62,995 bases of DNA from Clostridium sp. CAG:710 (GTDB lineage Bacteria; Bacillota_I; Bacilli_A; RF39; UBA660), in the NCBI GenBank assembly GCA_000432595.1, contig HF996843.1, positions 1 to 62,995 of the forward strand, written 5' to 3'. Under the pieces are notes generated by a model, which worked only from the letters and a program-made list of their open reading frames with translations, searched no databases and was not told the DNA's origin. Below are positions 1 to 8,825 of the stretch, piece after piece; the first letter of the stretch is position 1; the number at the start of each line of letters is the position of its first letter. The position numbers and the translations under genes are program-made.

Positions 1-1536
1 ATCATTTGTCCTAAATTTTTGAGGCACTTCTAAATCATTATAATGTTCATAATAAATTTTCGCATATTCATACATCTCTTCCCATGGCGTTAACAATCTC
101 TCTTTTATATCTTCCAACATTTCATAAAAGTCTTGATCTTCCATTTCTATATCAAATGATACATCTTTTATTTTTATTTCTCTTGGGTTTGTTTCTACTT
201 TTCTATTTTGTGCTTCTCTTACTCTATTTTTTAAGTTGTTTTCTAATTCTTTTATATATCTAAAATTGTTACTTAAATCTATTATTGTTGGTGCGATTAG
301 TCTTTCTATTAAGTCTTCTTTTGTGTAATTCTCTTTTATCTCTATTTGCCTACTTTTGCACATTTCTTCTAATTCTTTTTTTGAATATTGTGCCAACTGT
401 TCAAACTTTTCCTTCACATCTCCTCTAACAGCTAGTCCTCTTCCTATTTGTTCAAAAAACACTATATCTGAACTTGTTGCTCTTCCTAGTATTACTCCAT
501 CTACATTAGGAGCATGTATTCCTTCATTATATTGATTTATTGCAAACATTACACGTAATTTATCTTTTGCATCTTCCCCTTCTGTTGTCTTATCTTCATA
601 AAATGCTTCTCTATTTTTAATACCTTCTTTTCCCATTTGACTAGTTGATGTATAAAACTCTATATTATCTTCTTCTGTAATTTGTTTAAACCAATTCATT
701 GCCTGAGCTTTAATAGCTTCTATATCATTTACTCCTGTTTCTGAATATGGGGGACAAAAATAAATATATTTTCCATTTGGTTTTATGTTCTTTGATATTA
801 CTTTTGGAATACTTTTTGCTTCATGTATTCTTTCTTTTGCCGCTAATAACATATCCTTATATTTCTTACATTCTTCTTTTGATAATAAACTTTTATCTAG
901 CCGATTTTCTACATCTTCTATATCTTCCATAGTTATATATGAACTTTTATATACTGGTATTGGCAATATTCCATCCATCATTGCATCACATAAATCATAT
1001 CTACTTACTATCTTATTTGAAAATAATTCATTTGTATTTGGATTCGCCATATCTCTTTCATATGGTGTATTTCTATCTCTTACTGTGTATGCGGTCATTC
1101 CAAATATTTTAATGTCTTCATGTGTTTCTATCATTGCCTTTACTTGAGCTCCCCAGATTGGCGCACCCATATGATGAAATTCATCTATTATTAACATATC
1201 ACATTCTATTTTTTTTAATTCTTCTTTACTTAATGACACTAAACTTTGATATGTTCTAAGTTCTAAATTCGGAAAATCTCTTTTAAAATCTAAGTTTGGA
1301 TTGTTACTTATTATTTTTTCTATGTGCTCTATTATTCCATTTGAAGGTACTATATATACAATTTTTTTATCTTTATTATCATAAGCAAGTTGAAGGGCAT
1401 TATATGACTTTCCTGTTCCTGTGGCGTGAACTATTCCAACAACATTTTCTCCTGATTCATATGCTTTTTTTACCTCTTTATAACACTTGACATTATGCTC
1501 ATACAATCCTACTGTTTGAAATTCATCTTTATTCAT
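1..1536 (-). CDS. SF2 DEAD/DEAH-type helicase with helicase-associated (HA) domain, 3' end missing
   Basis: The minus-strand frame is open from an ATG at 1536 to the window edge, about 512 residues, so the C-terminus is missing. Near the N-terminus a Walker A motif (GIVHATGTGKSYNAL) is followed by a DEFHHMGAP box, the motif II variant of a large family of bacterial SF2 helicases. Motif VI-like FFEQIGRGLAVRG lies in the second RecA-like lobe. The last visible residues (TPWEEMYEYAKIYYEHY) match the start of a helicase-associated (HA) repeat, which usually occurs in several copies. The family is predicted to be ATP-dependent nucleic-acid translocases; its biological role is mostly unknown and some members sit in accessory or defence loci. 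The start overlaps the end of the preceding small gene by 8 bp, so the two are probably co-transcribed. Confidence 0.85.
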   Translation of the reverse strand, partial: MNKDEFQTVGLYEHNVKCYKEVKKAYESGENVVGIVHATGTGKSYNALQLAYDNKDKKIVYIVPSNGIIEHIEKIISNNPNLDFKRDFPNLELRTYQSLVSLSKEELKKIECDMLIIDEFHHMGAPIWGAQVKAMIETHEDIKIFGMTAYTVRDRNTPYERDMANPNTNELFSNKIVSRYDLCDAMMDGILPIPVYKSSYITMEDIEDVENRLDKSLLSKEECKKYKDMLLAAKERIHEAKSIPKVISKNIKPNGKYIYFCPPYSETGVNDIEAIKAQAMNWFKQITEEDNIEFYTSTSQMGKEGIKNREAFYEDKTTEGEDAKDKLRVMFAINQYNEGIHAPNVDGVILGRATSSDIVFFEQIGRGLAVRGDVKEKFEQLAQYSKKELEEMCKSRQIEIKENYTKEDLIERLIAPTIIDLSNNFRYIKELENNLKNRVREAQNRKVETNPREIKIKDVSFDIEMEDQDFYEMLEDIKERLLTPWEEMYEYAKIYYEHYNDLEVPQKFRTND

Positions 1537-1786
1537 CTTCTTCACCGCCATATGCGACTATATCCACAAAATCATGTCCATCTATTGTTTGTTCTATTAT
1601 CAATACCCTATCATCTTTTCTTATTTCTACATTTGATTCTGTTTGTTCTTCTTCTACCTCTTTTATTCCTTCTTCTGTTAATACCTTAAATCCTATATTC
1701 GTTCTATCCATTACATCTAATAGGTTTCCGTTTTTATATTCTTCTGGAATATACACCTCTATTACTTTTCCTTTTATTCTTTTCAT
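1529..1786 (-). CDS. small acidic protein of unknown function upstream of the helicase
   Basis: This is an 85-residue protein beginning MKRIKGKVIEVYIPE and ending in an acidic tail (GGEEDE). I chose the ATG at 1786 because a strong purine-rich ribosome binding site (GGGGGAAGAGG) lies just upstream; an in-frame ATG at 1801 has no good site. The sequence looks like a compact beta-rich fold (KGKVIEVYIP, DRVLIIEQTI) with no signal peptide or membrane segment. I do not recognise a family. It overlaps the helicase start by 8 bp, which suggests translational coupling and a shared function. Confidence 0.6.
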   Translation of the reverse strand: MKRIKGKVIEVYIPEEYKNGNLLDVMDRTNIGFKVLTEEGIKEVEEEQTESNVEIRKDDRVLIIEQTIDGHDFVDIVAYGGEEDE

Positions 1787-1845
1787 TTCCTCTTCCCCCA
1801 TTTGGCTTCATATATTAACATATTTTTCTTATTTTTTCAACTAAA

Positions 1846-1865
1846 AAGACACCTTTTGGTGTCTT
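1846..1865 (-). terminator. intrinsic terminator after the InlB-repeat gene
   Basis: An 8-bp perfect stem (AAGACACC / GGTGTCTT) with a 4-nt loop is followed on the minus strand by a T-rich run. It lies 8 bp past the stop of the repeat protein gene and ends that operon before the 85-residue gene. Confidence 0.85.
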
Positions 1866-1872
1866 AATAAAT

Positions 1873-3003
1873 TTATTCTTGCTCCTGCCATAAAGCTTTA
1901 AGAGTAATATCACTTGTAATTTTAGTATTAAAGTCAAACTTTTTACCATTCAACTGCCACTCCACAAATCTATATCCTTCTTTTGTTGGTACCGCAGGAA
2001 CATTTATCTTATTTCCCTCAACAATAGTTTGTGTTGGAACCTTACTACCACCATCACCAGTATCAAACGCGATTGAAATTGTCTTAAGTGCTCTATATTT
2101 TGCCACTAAAGTTATATCACTACTTACCTTTGTATTGAAATCATAATTTTTACCATTTAGTTGCCATGCTTCAAAAACATAACCAGTTTTTGTTGGATTA
2201 GCAGGCTTAGTAACTAATTTACCTTCTTCAACAGTTTGAGGATTTACTTTAGTTCCTCCACCACTATTAAATGTTATATTAAATGATTTTGTATTAGATT
2301 TCCATACTGCTTTAAGTGTAATATTACTAACAACATTAGCGCTAAAGTCATATTTTTTACCATTCAACTGCCACTCTACAAAAGTATAACCTTTTTTAGT
2401 AGGCGTTGTAGGAATTTCTACCTTACCATCTTTTACAACAGTTTGACTATTTATTTTAGTTCCACCATCACTATCAAATGTAACTAAAAACTTATCTTCA
2501 GTATCATCATCCTTTTCCCAGATAGCTTTTAGAGTTATATCAGAAACTACTGGTACATTAAAATCATATTTCTTACCATTTAATTGCCATTCTTTTAAAG
2601 AGTAACCCTTCTTTGTAAAACCAGTTGGCTCAGTTAAAATACCACCTTTTTTAACTATAACTGGATCAACAAAACTTCCACCATCAGTATCAAAAGTAAC
2701 CTTAAATCCATCACCATCATCTATACCGGCAGTCCATTTAGCAATCAAAGTTATATCACTACTTACTTTTGTATTAAAATCAAACAACTTATCATTATGA
2801 TACCATCCAATAAATGTAGAACCTTCCTTCACAGGATCATCAGGTCTTTTTACATAACTTCCAGATTTAACTTTTTCACTTTTAACAGGAGTTATACCAG
2901 TAAATTTAACTGTATACTCCACTACTCTAGTAGATAAAACTACACCAGTTATAATCATTATTAATGAAAGGACTAATATACCTATACCAATTTTCTTTTT
3001 CAT
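1873..3003 (-). CDS. membrane-anchored surface protein with five InlB/Listeria-Bacteroides repeats
   Basis: This is a 376-residue protein. Residues about 5-25 form one hydrophobic segment (signal anchor or uncleaved signal). The rest is five tandem repeats of about 63-65 residues, each ending in a pattern like EWQLNGKKYDF...SDITLKA(I/V/L)W. These match the Flg_new/InlB B-repeat family (beta-grasp extracellular modules found in Firmicute surface proteins). There is no LPXTG motif or other C-terminal anchor, so it is probably held by its N-terminal helix. It lies 30 bp downstream of the receiver/HD-GYP-like gene with no terminator between them, so it is likely the last gene of the phosphorelay operon. 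A role as extracellular ligand or sensor partner is inference. Repeat 1 is the most diverged. Confidence 0.85.
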   Translation of the reverse strand: MKKKIGIGILVLSLIMIITGVVLSTRVVEYTVKFTGITPVKSEKVKSGSYVKRPDDPVKEGSTFIGWYHNDKLFDFNTKVSSDITLIAKWTAGIDDGDGFKVTFDTDGGSFVDPVIVKKGGILTEPTGFTKKGYSLKEWQLNGKKYDFNVPVVSDITLKAIWEKDDDTEDKFLVTFDSDGGTKINSQTVVKDGKVEIPTTPTKKGYTFVEWQLNGKKYDFSANVVSNITLKAVWKSNTKSFNITFNSGGGTKVNPQTVEEGKLVTKPANPTKTGYVFEAWQLNGKNYDFNTKVSSDITLVAKYRALKTISIAFDTGDGGSKVPTQTIVEGNKINVPAVPTKEGYRFVEWQLNGKKFDFNTKITSDITLKALWQEQE

Positions 3004-3033
3004 ATTTATTTCTCCCTATTATTCTTATAATAA

Positions 3034-4593
3034 TTATTTTAACATATTAATAATTATAGGTAAAGTATCAATAAGCTTAGGATTATATTTTGTTCCTGAT
3101 TTTTTATTTGCTAACTCTATAATTTTATTATCATCTATACCAGGATTCTTACTTTGTATATCATACACCCAAATTGCAAGAGCTAAACATTGTGAATAAA
3201 TCGGAATATTATCACCACTTATTCCATTAGGATATCCACTACCATCATAATTCTCATAATAATTAAATAGCAAATTAGTAGAAAGTTTAACAAGTTCATT
3301 ATCCATATTTTGTGATAAGTAATTCTTAGCTATATAACTTGCATATACAGGATGCTTCTTTATAAGTTCAATCTCATCTTTAGTATAATAACCATTCTTA
3401 CCCATTTCCTTAGGCAAAATGTATATACCAACATTGTATAAAATAGATGCATCTAATAATTTAGAAACAATATAATCTTCCAACTTATATTCAGGATAAT
3501 CCATAATTACTTGTTTTAATATTATCTCAAAGTACTCTCTTACTTTTAATATACTTTTATTATTATCACTCTTGTAAGAATCAACAACCCTATTTATTAT
3601 CTCTAAGAGTTCAGTATGTTGTGACAAAACCATACTATTTAAAGAAGAACTAGTCATATAAAGATTAATCAAATTCTTAGTTCTATATTTAATAATTTCC
3701 AAATTAAATGGTTTTTCTAATAAATCTGCAATATTATATTGATATACCTTTTGTCTAGTAGCCTTGTCCTCAGCGCCACTAATAGTAATTACTGGTATTT
3801 TAGATAATACATTTTTTTCTTTTAAATATTCCAAAACCCCAAACCCATCAACAACAGGCATTAATATATCCAAAAATATACCTACTATATTTGCAAATCC
3901 GACTTCTTCAAATTTATCAATTGCTTCTTGTCCATTGGTAGCCATTAATATATCATATTCATCTTTAAAAGTCTTCTTTATTAAACTCCTAGTAATAGCA
4001 TCATCATCAATTATAATTAAACTTTGTTTTACTCTATTAACTTGAGAAATCATATCATTTTGAACTTGTTTATCAAATTCAGGAAACTCATTAATTAGTT
4101 GCCCTAAAAGAGTTTTAATATAATCTGAGGTTTTTTCATTTAAACTAACATCAAGAGCGTTATAAAGTTTAAATATTACATCAGAAACTTTAAATGACAT
4201 ACCACTAAGTCTAGATTTTAATTGTTCAAATTCAGCATTATCCTCATTCTTTTCGTTTTTAAATGATGCTGATATAACTAATTTATTATCATCTGCGGTA
4301 AATATTTTAGAAAAATTAGTATACTTAACAAATCCATCATTATCTTTAGCTCTATAGTCAAAAATAATCTTACCGTTATTTTTTTCTATATTTTGAATAG
4401 ATAAGTTATCAAAATAGTTATTAACATCATCAGGATGTATTAATGGTGTCATACTCTGCATAAAATCAAAAAATGTAGATGTAGTAACTACTTCACCATT
4501 ACTAAACGAATAAACCTTATCACTAACAACATCAATAACATATACGTATTGAAATATTTTTAAAATTTCAGAACCAATAACATTATTCATCAT
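3034..4593 (-). CDS. response regulator with PAS-like region, receiver domain and degenerate HD-GYP-like output domain
   Basis: The protein has about 519 residues. The ATG at 4593 (or the adjacent one at 4590) is preferred because it overlaps the HPt stop as TAATG and has GGAGAG just upstream; the longer reading to 4629 lacks this. A PAS-like N-terminus (about 1-115) is followed by a helical linker, then a receiver domain (SLIIIDDD, phospho-acceptor Asp in IFLDILMP near residue 242, Lys in LEKPF). The C-terminal 200 residues align with HD-GYP phosphodiesterases (IKKHPVYASYI, YDGSGYPNGI). However, the metal-binding HD is replaced in ILYNVGIYILP and the HHE by YYE, so catalysis is doubtful. It is the terminal receiver of the phosphorelay encoded upstream; the output is likely protein binding rather than c-di-GMP hydrolysis. 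Confidence 0.85.
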   Translation of the reverse strand: MMNNVIGSEILKIFQYVYVIDVVSDKVYSFSNGEVVTTSTFFDFMQSMTPLIHPDDVNNYFDNLSIQNIEKNNGKIIFDYRAKDNDGFVKYTNFSKIFTADDNKLVISASFKNEKNEDNAEFEQLKSRLSGMSFKVSDVIFKLYNALDVSLNEKTSDYIKTLLGQLINEFPEFDKQVQNDMISQVNRVKQSLIIIDDDAITRSLIKKTFKDEYDILMATNGQEAIDKFEEVGFANIVGIFLDILMPVVDGFGVLEYLKEKNVLSKIPVITISGAEDKATRQKVYQYNIADLLEKPFNLEIIKYRTKNLINLYMTSSSLNSMVLSQHTELLEIINRVVDSYKSDNNKSILKVREYFEIILKQVIMDYPEYKLEDYIVSKLLDASILYNVGIYILPKEMGKNGYYTKDEIELIKKHPVYASYIAKNYLSQNMDNELVKLSTNLLFNYYENYDGSGYPNGISGDNIPIYSQCLALAIWVYDIQSKNPGIDDNKIIELANKKSGTKYNPKLIDTLPIIINMLK

Positions 4594-4955
4594 TAACTCT
4601 CCAAATATGTATTTATAATTTGTTTCCACTTATCCTTAGCTTGTATTAAATCACTAAAATGTTCATTTACATAGTTAACATCATTTTCTTTACTCTTCAT
4701 TTCATGATCATATGCAATTTGTGCAAAAGGTACTATTCCAAGTGTTCTACAATTACTTTTAAGTGCATGAACTGCAATTGCGTAATTAGGCATATCCGAA
4801 TTATTTTTAAAATTCTCTAATTCAACAAGTTGTCCATCCATTCCATCATAGAAGTCTTTAATTATCTCATCAAAAGTTTCCATATCACCTAAATAAGATA
4901 ATGCTGCATCAATATCTACTCCATTACTTTTTAAAAATTCTACTTTGTTATTCAT
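4593..4955 (-). CDS. HPt histidine phosphotransfer protein
   Basis: This is a 120-residue helical protein when read from the ATG at 4955, which has AGAGGG upstream; a longer frame starting at 4976 has no site. The HPt signature HALKSNCRTLG is present, with His about residue 63 as the phosphorylated residue. HPt domains shuttle phosphate between the receiver of a hybrid kinase and a terminal response regulator. The start overlaps the end of the hybrid kinase gene (stop at 4948) and its stop overlaps the next gene, so the three are translationally coupled. The two kinases probably converge on this single HPt protein. Confidence 0.9.
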   Translation of the reverse strand: MNNKVEFLKSNGVDIDAALSYLGDMETFDEIIKDFYDGMDGQLVELENFKNNSDMPNYAIAVHALKSNCRTLGIVPFAQIAYDHEMKSKENDVNYVNEHFSDLIQAKDKWKQIINTYLES

Positions 4956-6819
4956 AGTTTTTATCCCTCTTTCCAAAATATTTGTTAATTAATTTATTTA
5001 ATTCACTTGTACTTATCGGTTTAGATAAATACTCATCAAATCCTTCATTAATATACATTTCTCTCATTCCAGTAATAGCATTAGCAGTTAATGCAACTAC
5101 AGGTGGGATTGTGTATCCATCAAGTTTCTTTAATATATGAAGAACTTCTATTCCATCCATGCCAGGCATCATATGATCTAAGAAAATTATATCATACTTA
5201 TCACCTTTTTTAATAGAATCCACACATTCCTTACCACTACTCATACTAGTAATTGTAAATTTATAAGGTTGAAGAAGTTTTTCAGCAACTTTTAAATTTA
5301 ATTTATTATCATCAACAAGTAAAACATGATAATTAGAGCAATCTATATATTCTAATTCGTTACCCTTTTCTCTTTTTTCTAGTATATTTCCTAGTTTTTC
5401 ATGATTACCAATCTTTTGTATAATATCAACATAGAAAGTTGTGCCAGCCCCATACTCACTTTCAAACCAAATCTTTCCATCTAAAAGTGTTACAAGCCTT
5501 TTAGTAATTGCAAGTCCAAGTCCAGTTCCCTCTATTTCATTATCAGTAGCGCTATCAAGCCTTGCAAACTTTTCAAATAATTTACCAAAGTCTTCTTTTT
5601 TAATCCCATATCCAGTATCTGATATTTTAAAATGAAGAAGTGCATTATTACCAAGTATTTCGTGCTTAACATCTAATTCAATCTTACCCACTTCAGTATA
5701 TTTAACAGAATTACTAAGTATATTTAGAAGAATTTGAAATACTTTTGTTTTATCACCAATCAGTTCTGCAGGAATATTAGGATCAACATCAGTAACAAAC
5801 TTAATTTCATCTTTATTTATTCTAGCCTCAATAATACTAGAAAGTTCTAATATTATGCTACCTAAGCTATATGGTTTATTCTCTATTCTTTCCTCTCCAG
5901 TTTCAATTTTAGATATATCAAGTATATTGTTTATTATCTCCAAAAGATTAGTTCCTGCCATATATATATGACCGACATCTTTTTTCGCAGTTTCAATATC
6001 AAATTTAGCCTCATTCATTATTCCTTCACTGAATCCAATAATTGCATTCATAGGAGTTCTAATTTCATGTGACATATTAGATAAAAAGTCTGATTTAGCT
6101 TTATTTGAATCCTCAGCTTTTTTCTTTGCTTCTTCCAATTCTCTAATTAAATAAAGATCAGGATTTTCAAATATAAAATATAAGATATACATATCAAGTA
6201 CAAAACTAGAAGTAATTATTAATAACTGTGGAAACATAAGCTGTACTACCATAGATAAAGCTGTTTGTATTATTCCTATTATAAGAGGCATTTTGTTCCC
6301 CTTAATTAATCTTCCTTTTTTCCTAACAACACCAATTGAAAATATAACAACCGCAAATATTCCAACTATATATAAATAATATAATGCAGGGCCAGAAATA
6401 TAGGCATACTCTTCAGTAATAACATTATTAAACTTGAAAAACATAGAAGAAACAATTGCTACTAAATAAACAATAAATATATATAGTATAGATTTATTGC
6501 CTTTTATATATTTAACAAAATCTTTCTCTTCATATAAATAACCAATTGAAGTAATATAATAGCAACAACTAATTATCCATGATATAGTTAGAAGTCCATT
6601 AATTCTAACCATATTCTTAGAAAGTATAGTATTTGCTCCATCAGTATATAAAATAACCACCGCGGATATTTCACTCGCTATAACAAAAACAAGAAGAACA
6701 AGAAGTATTTTAAAGAACTTATTATCAATACCAGTCTGCTTAGATTTATAAAAATATACTCCAAGTAGTAATAAAGCAAATAAAAATCCACCAATAGATA
6801 CAAGTATAGATCCTAACAT
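4948..6819 (-). CDS. 7TM hybrid histidine kinase with C-terminal receiver (kinase B)
   Basis: This is a 623-residue membrane sensor. Residues 1-220 contain about seven hydrophobic helices, similar to the 7TM N-terminal sensor module of histidine kinases. HisKA follows (FLSNMSHEIRTPMNAIIGF, His about 251), then a HATPase with N box (ILLNILSNSVKYT), DTGYGIKKED and GTGLGLAITKRL. The receiver has LLVDDNKLNLK, Asp about 548 in IFLDHMMPGMDG and a conserved LSKP. All catalytic residues are intact. It is closely related to the kinase encoded just upstream (gap of 4 bp), which indicates tandem duplication. The likely path is His, then own receiver Asp, then HPt, then the receiver of the downstream regulator. 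No ligand-binding domain outside the membrane is visible. Confidence 0.92.
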   Translation of the reverse strand: MLGSILVSIGGFLFALLLLGVYFYKSKQTGIDNKFFKILLVLLVFVIASEISAVVILYTDGANTILSKNMVRINGLLTISWIISCCYYITSIGYLYEEKDFVKYIKGNKSILYIFIVYLVAIVSSMFFKFNNVITEEYAYISGPALYYLYIVGIFAVVIFSIGVVRKKGRLIKGNKMPLIIGIIQTALSMVVQLMFPQLLIITSSFVLDMYILYFIFENPDLYLIRELEEAKKKAEDSNKAKSDFLSNMSHEIRTPMNAIIGFSEGIMNEAKFDIETAKKDVGHIYMAGTNLLEIINNILDISKIETGEERIENKPYSLGSIILELSSIIEARINKDEIKFVTDVDPNIPAELIGDKTKVFQILLNILSNSVKYTEVGKIELDVKHEILGNNALLHFKISDTGYGIKKEDFGKLFEKFARLDSATDNEIEGTGLGLAITKRLVTLLDGKIWFESEYGAGTTFYVDIIQKIGNHEKLGNILEKREKGNELEYIDCSNYHVLLVDDNKLNLKVAEKLLQPYKFTITSMSSGKECVDSIKKGDKYDIIFLDHMMPGMDGIEVLHILKKLDGYTIPPVVALTANAITGMREMYINEGFDEYLSKPISTSELNKLINKYFGKRDKNYE

Positions 6820-6823
6820 ATTA

Positions 6824-8692
6824 CTACTCCCCCTTATCCTTCTTAAAATATTTTTGCAACAATTTATTAAGTGTCTTTATATTAATAGGTTTAGATATAT
6901 AATCATCGAACCCCTCTTTTAAATACTTTTCTTCCACTTCAGTTACAACATTTGCAGTCATTGCTACTACAGGAATTTTATTTCCCATCTTTTTGAGAAT
7001 TTTAATAGTACCAATGCCATCTAAATTAGGCATTAAATGATCAAGAAAAATCAAATCATATTTATTACCATCTTTTATCTTTGAAATACATTCTTCGCCA
7101 CTAGTAGCTTCTTCTATTTGAAGATTATATGAAGAAAGTAATCTAGATGCAACTTTTAAATTCATTTTATTATCATCGACAATCAAAACTTTATAATTTG
7201 AACAATCAAAATAAAAATTTTCTTTATGAGTAAGACTATATTCATCTGTAATAGAAACATTTCCAAGCTTACTCTTATCTACTACTTCTTGTGTTAGTGT
7301 TATATAAAAAGTTGTTCCTATTCCATATTCACTTTCAAACTTAATATCTCCCCCTAGCATTTGAACTAAATCTTTTACAACAACAAGGCCAAGTCCAACA
7401 CCACTAGCATTTTCTTCCATAGCAATTGTTGAAGAGAAAACATTAAATATCTTATTAAAATCTTCACTTTTAATTCCAAGACCAGTATCAGATATTTTAA
7501 AAGTCAAATTAGCCTTATTATCCTTTACATTAGATTTTATAGATAGTTTAATCACACCAGCTTTAGTATGTTGTGCAGAATTATTTAAAATATTAGAAAG
7601 TATTCTATATATTTTTACCTTATCTCCAAACATCTTAGTTGGTATATTAGGATCAACATCAACTACATATTTAACATCATCAGTATTAATTCTAGAATAG
7701 ATAAAACTATTTAATTCAAAAAGTATATCTTTAATAGAATATTCAACATTATCAATCTTTTCCTTACCAGAATCTATTCTAGATAAATCAAGTATATTGT
7801 TAATTATCTCAAGAAGCGTATTAGCAGCCTTATCAATACTCTCTATATCTTTTTTCATAGAGGCTTCTTGTAAATCTTTTGTATTTAATAAAGATTCACT
7901 AAATCCCATTATTGTATTCATAGGAGTTCTAATCTCATGAGACATCTTAGATAAAAATGCCGTTTTTGCTCTATCAGCTTCTTCAGCTTCGCGTTTAGCA
8001 ACCTCAAGTTCAGAAACAAGTTTAATATCTTGACTTTCTAAAGTAAAATACATAGATGTCATACAAAATGCAAACAAATATGATAAATCATTTATATCAG
8101 CATATAGATATTGTACAATTGACATAATTGAATAAAATATCAAAAATAATATTACAGGAACCCTTTTAACTGCATTATCACGACTTATATCTTTCAAAAG
8201 CACAAAAAGCATATATACGCCAACAAACACAAATATGACATACAATGAATAAACTGCGGGTCCCCCAATAACATAAAATTGATTATCAGAACCAGACGTA
8301 AATTTAATTTCTAAGAAACATGAAATTAAAAACATAATGGTTGCGAAAACAATAAGCATAAGCATTTTCTTTTCCTGAAAAAAATCAAGGGGATTATCAT
8401 ACTTTTTATCAACAGACAAACTCTTAACATATCCAATGATAACAACAAACCAAACAACATCACCTAAAATATATAATCTACACAAAAACTCATTTATTAT
8501 AGGGATCTTATCTCTAATTGACATAGTATAAACACAAACAAGTTCTAACACTAACAAAACCATTGTAGTAATAAGTAAAAATCTATAAATACTATTTTCA
8601 AGACTCTTATATTTTTTCTTTGTAAAATATATAGCTGCAATAAAAGTAATAAATACCATTCCAGATAAAGTTAAACCAATACTATTAAGCAC
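6824..8692 (-). CDS. 7TM hybrid histidine kinase with C-terminal receiver (kinase A)
   Basis: This is a paralogue of the next gene with the same architecture: about seven membrane helices, HisKA (FLSKMSHEIRTPMNTIMGF, His about 252), HATPase (ILNNSAQHT, DTGLGIKSED, GVGLGLVVVKDL) and a receiver (Asp in FLDHLMPNLDG). I prefer the GTG at 8692. AGGTG lies six bases before it, and the resulting MLNSIGLTLSGMVF aligns with the start of the paralogue (MLGSILVSIGGFLF); another GTG at 8701 sits on top of the ribosome site. It is the first gene of the phosphorelay operon. Two near-identical sensor kinases feeding one HPt suggest integration of two membrane signals. Confidence 0.92.
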   Translation of the reverse strand: MLNSIGLTLSGMVFITFIAAIYFTKKKYKSLENSIYRFLLITTMVLLVLELVCVYTMSIRDKIPIINEFLCRLYILGDVVWFVVIIGYVKSLSVDKKYDNPLDFFQEKKMLMLIVFATIMFLISCFLEIKFTSGSDNQFYVIGGPAVYSLYVIFVFVGVYMLFVLLKDISRDNAVKRVPVILFLIFYSIMSIVQYLYADINDLSYLFAFCMTSMYFTLESQDIKLVSELEVAKREAEEADRAKTAFLSKMSHEIRTPMNTIMGFSESLLNTKDLQEASMKKDIESIDKAANTLLEIINNILDLSRIDSGKEKIDNVEYSIKDILFELNSFIYSRINTDDVKYVVDVDPNIPTKMFGDKVKIYRILSNILNNSAQHTKAGVIKLSIKSNVKDNKANLTFKISDTGLGIKSEDFNKIFNVFSSTIAMEENASGVGLGLVVVKDLVQMLGGDIKFESEYGIGTTFYITLTQEVVDKSKLGNVSITDEYSLTHKENFYFDCSNYKVLIVDDNKMNLKVASRLLSSYNLQIEEATSGEECISKIKDGNKYDLIFLDHLMPNLDGIGTIKILKKMGNKIPVVAMTANVVTEVEEKYLKEGFDDYISKPINIKTLNKLLQKYFKKDKGE

Positions 8693-8790
8693 AATCGACA
8701 CCTACCTTATTCTATACTAGAATAATTGTATCAAATTTCTATTAAAAAGTCTTTAATTTTAATTAAAAAGTAATAAATAATTTATTAAAA

Positions 8791-8813
8791 AAGATGAAAC
8801 AAAGTTTCATCTT
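8791..8813 (-). terminator. intrinsic terminator of the T4SS operon
   Basis: A 10-bp perfect stem (AAGATGAAAC / GTTTCATCTT) with a 3-nt loop is followed on the minus strand by a T-rich run. It lies 13 bp after the VirD4 stop and isolates the secretion operon from the kinase operon. Confidence 0.9.
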
Positions 8814-8825
8814 TACTAAGTATTA

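Noticed and set aside
785..1147. 120-codon plus-strand ORF in the helicase region
   Set aside because: It is antisense to the conserved helicase frame, which carries recognisable motifs.
1873..3003. Regular repeats that might suggest a CRISPR array or satellite DNA
   Set aside because: The repeat unit is about 190-200 bp and stays in one open frame as five InlB-type protein repeats; there are no short direct repeats with unique spacers.
3034..4593. Active c-di-GMP phosphodiesterase
   Set aside because: The HD and HHE metal-binding motifs are replaced although GSGYP remains, so activity is not supported.
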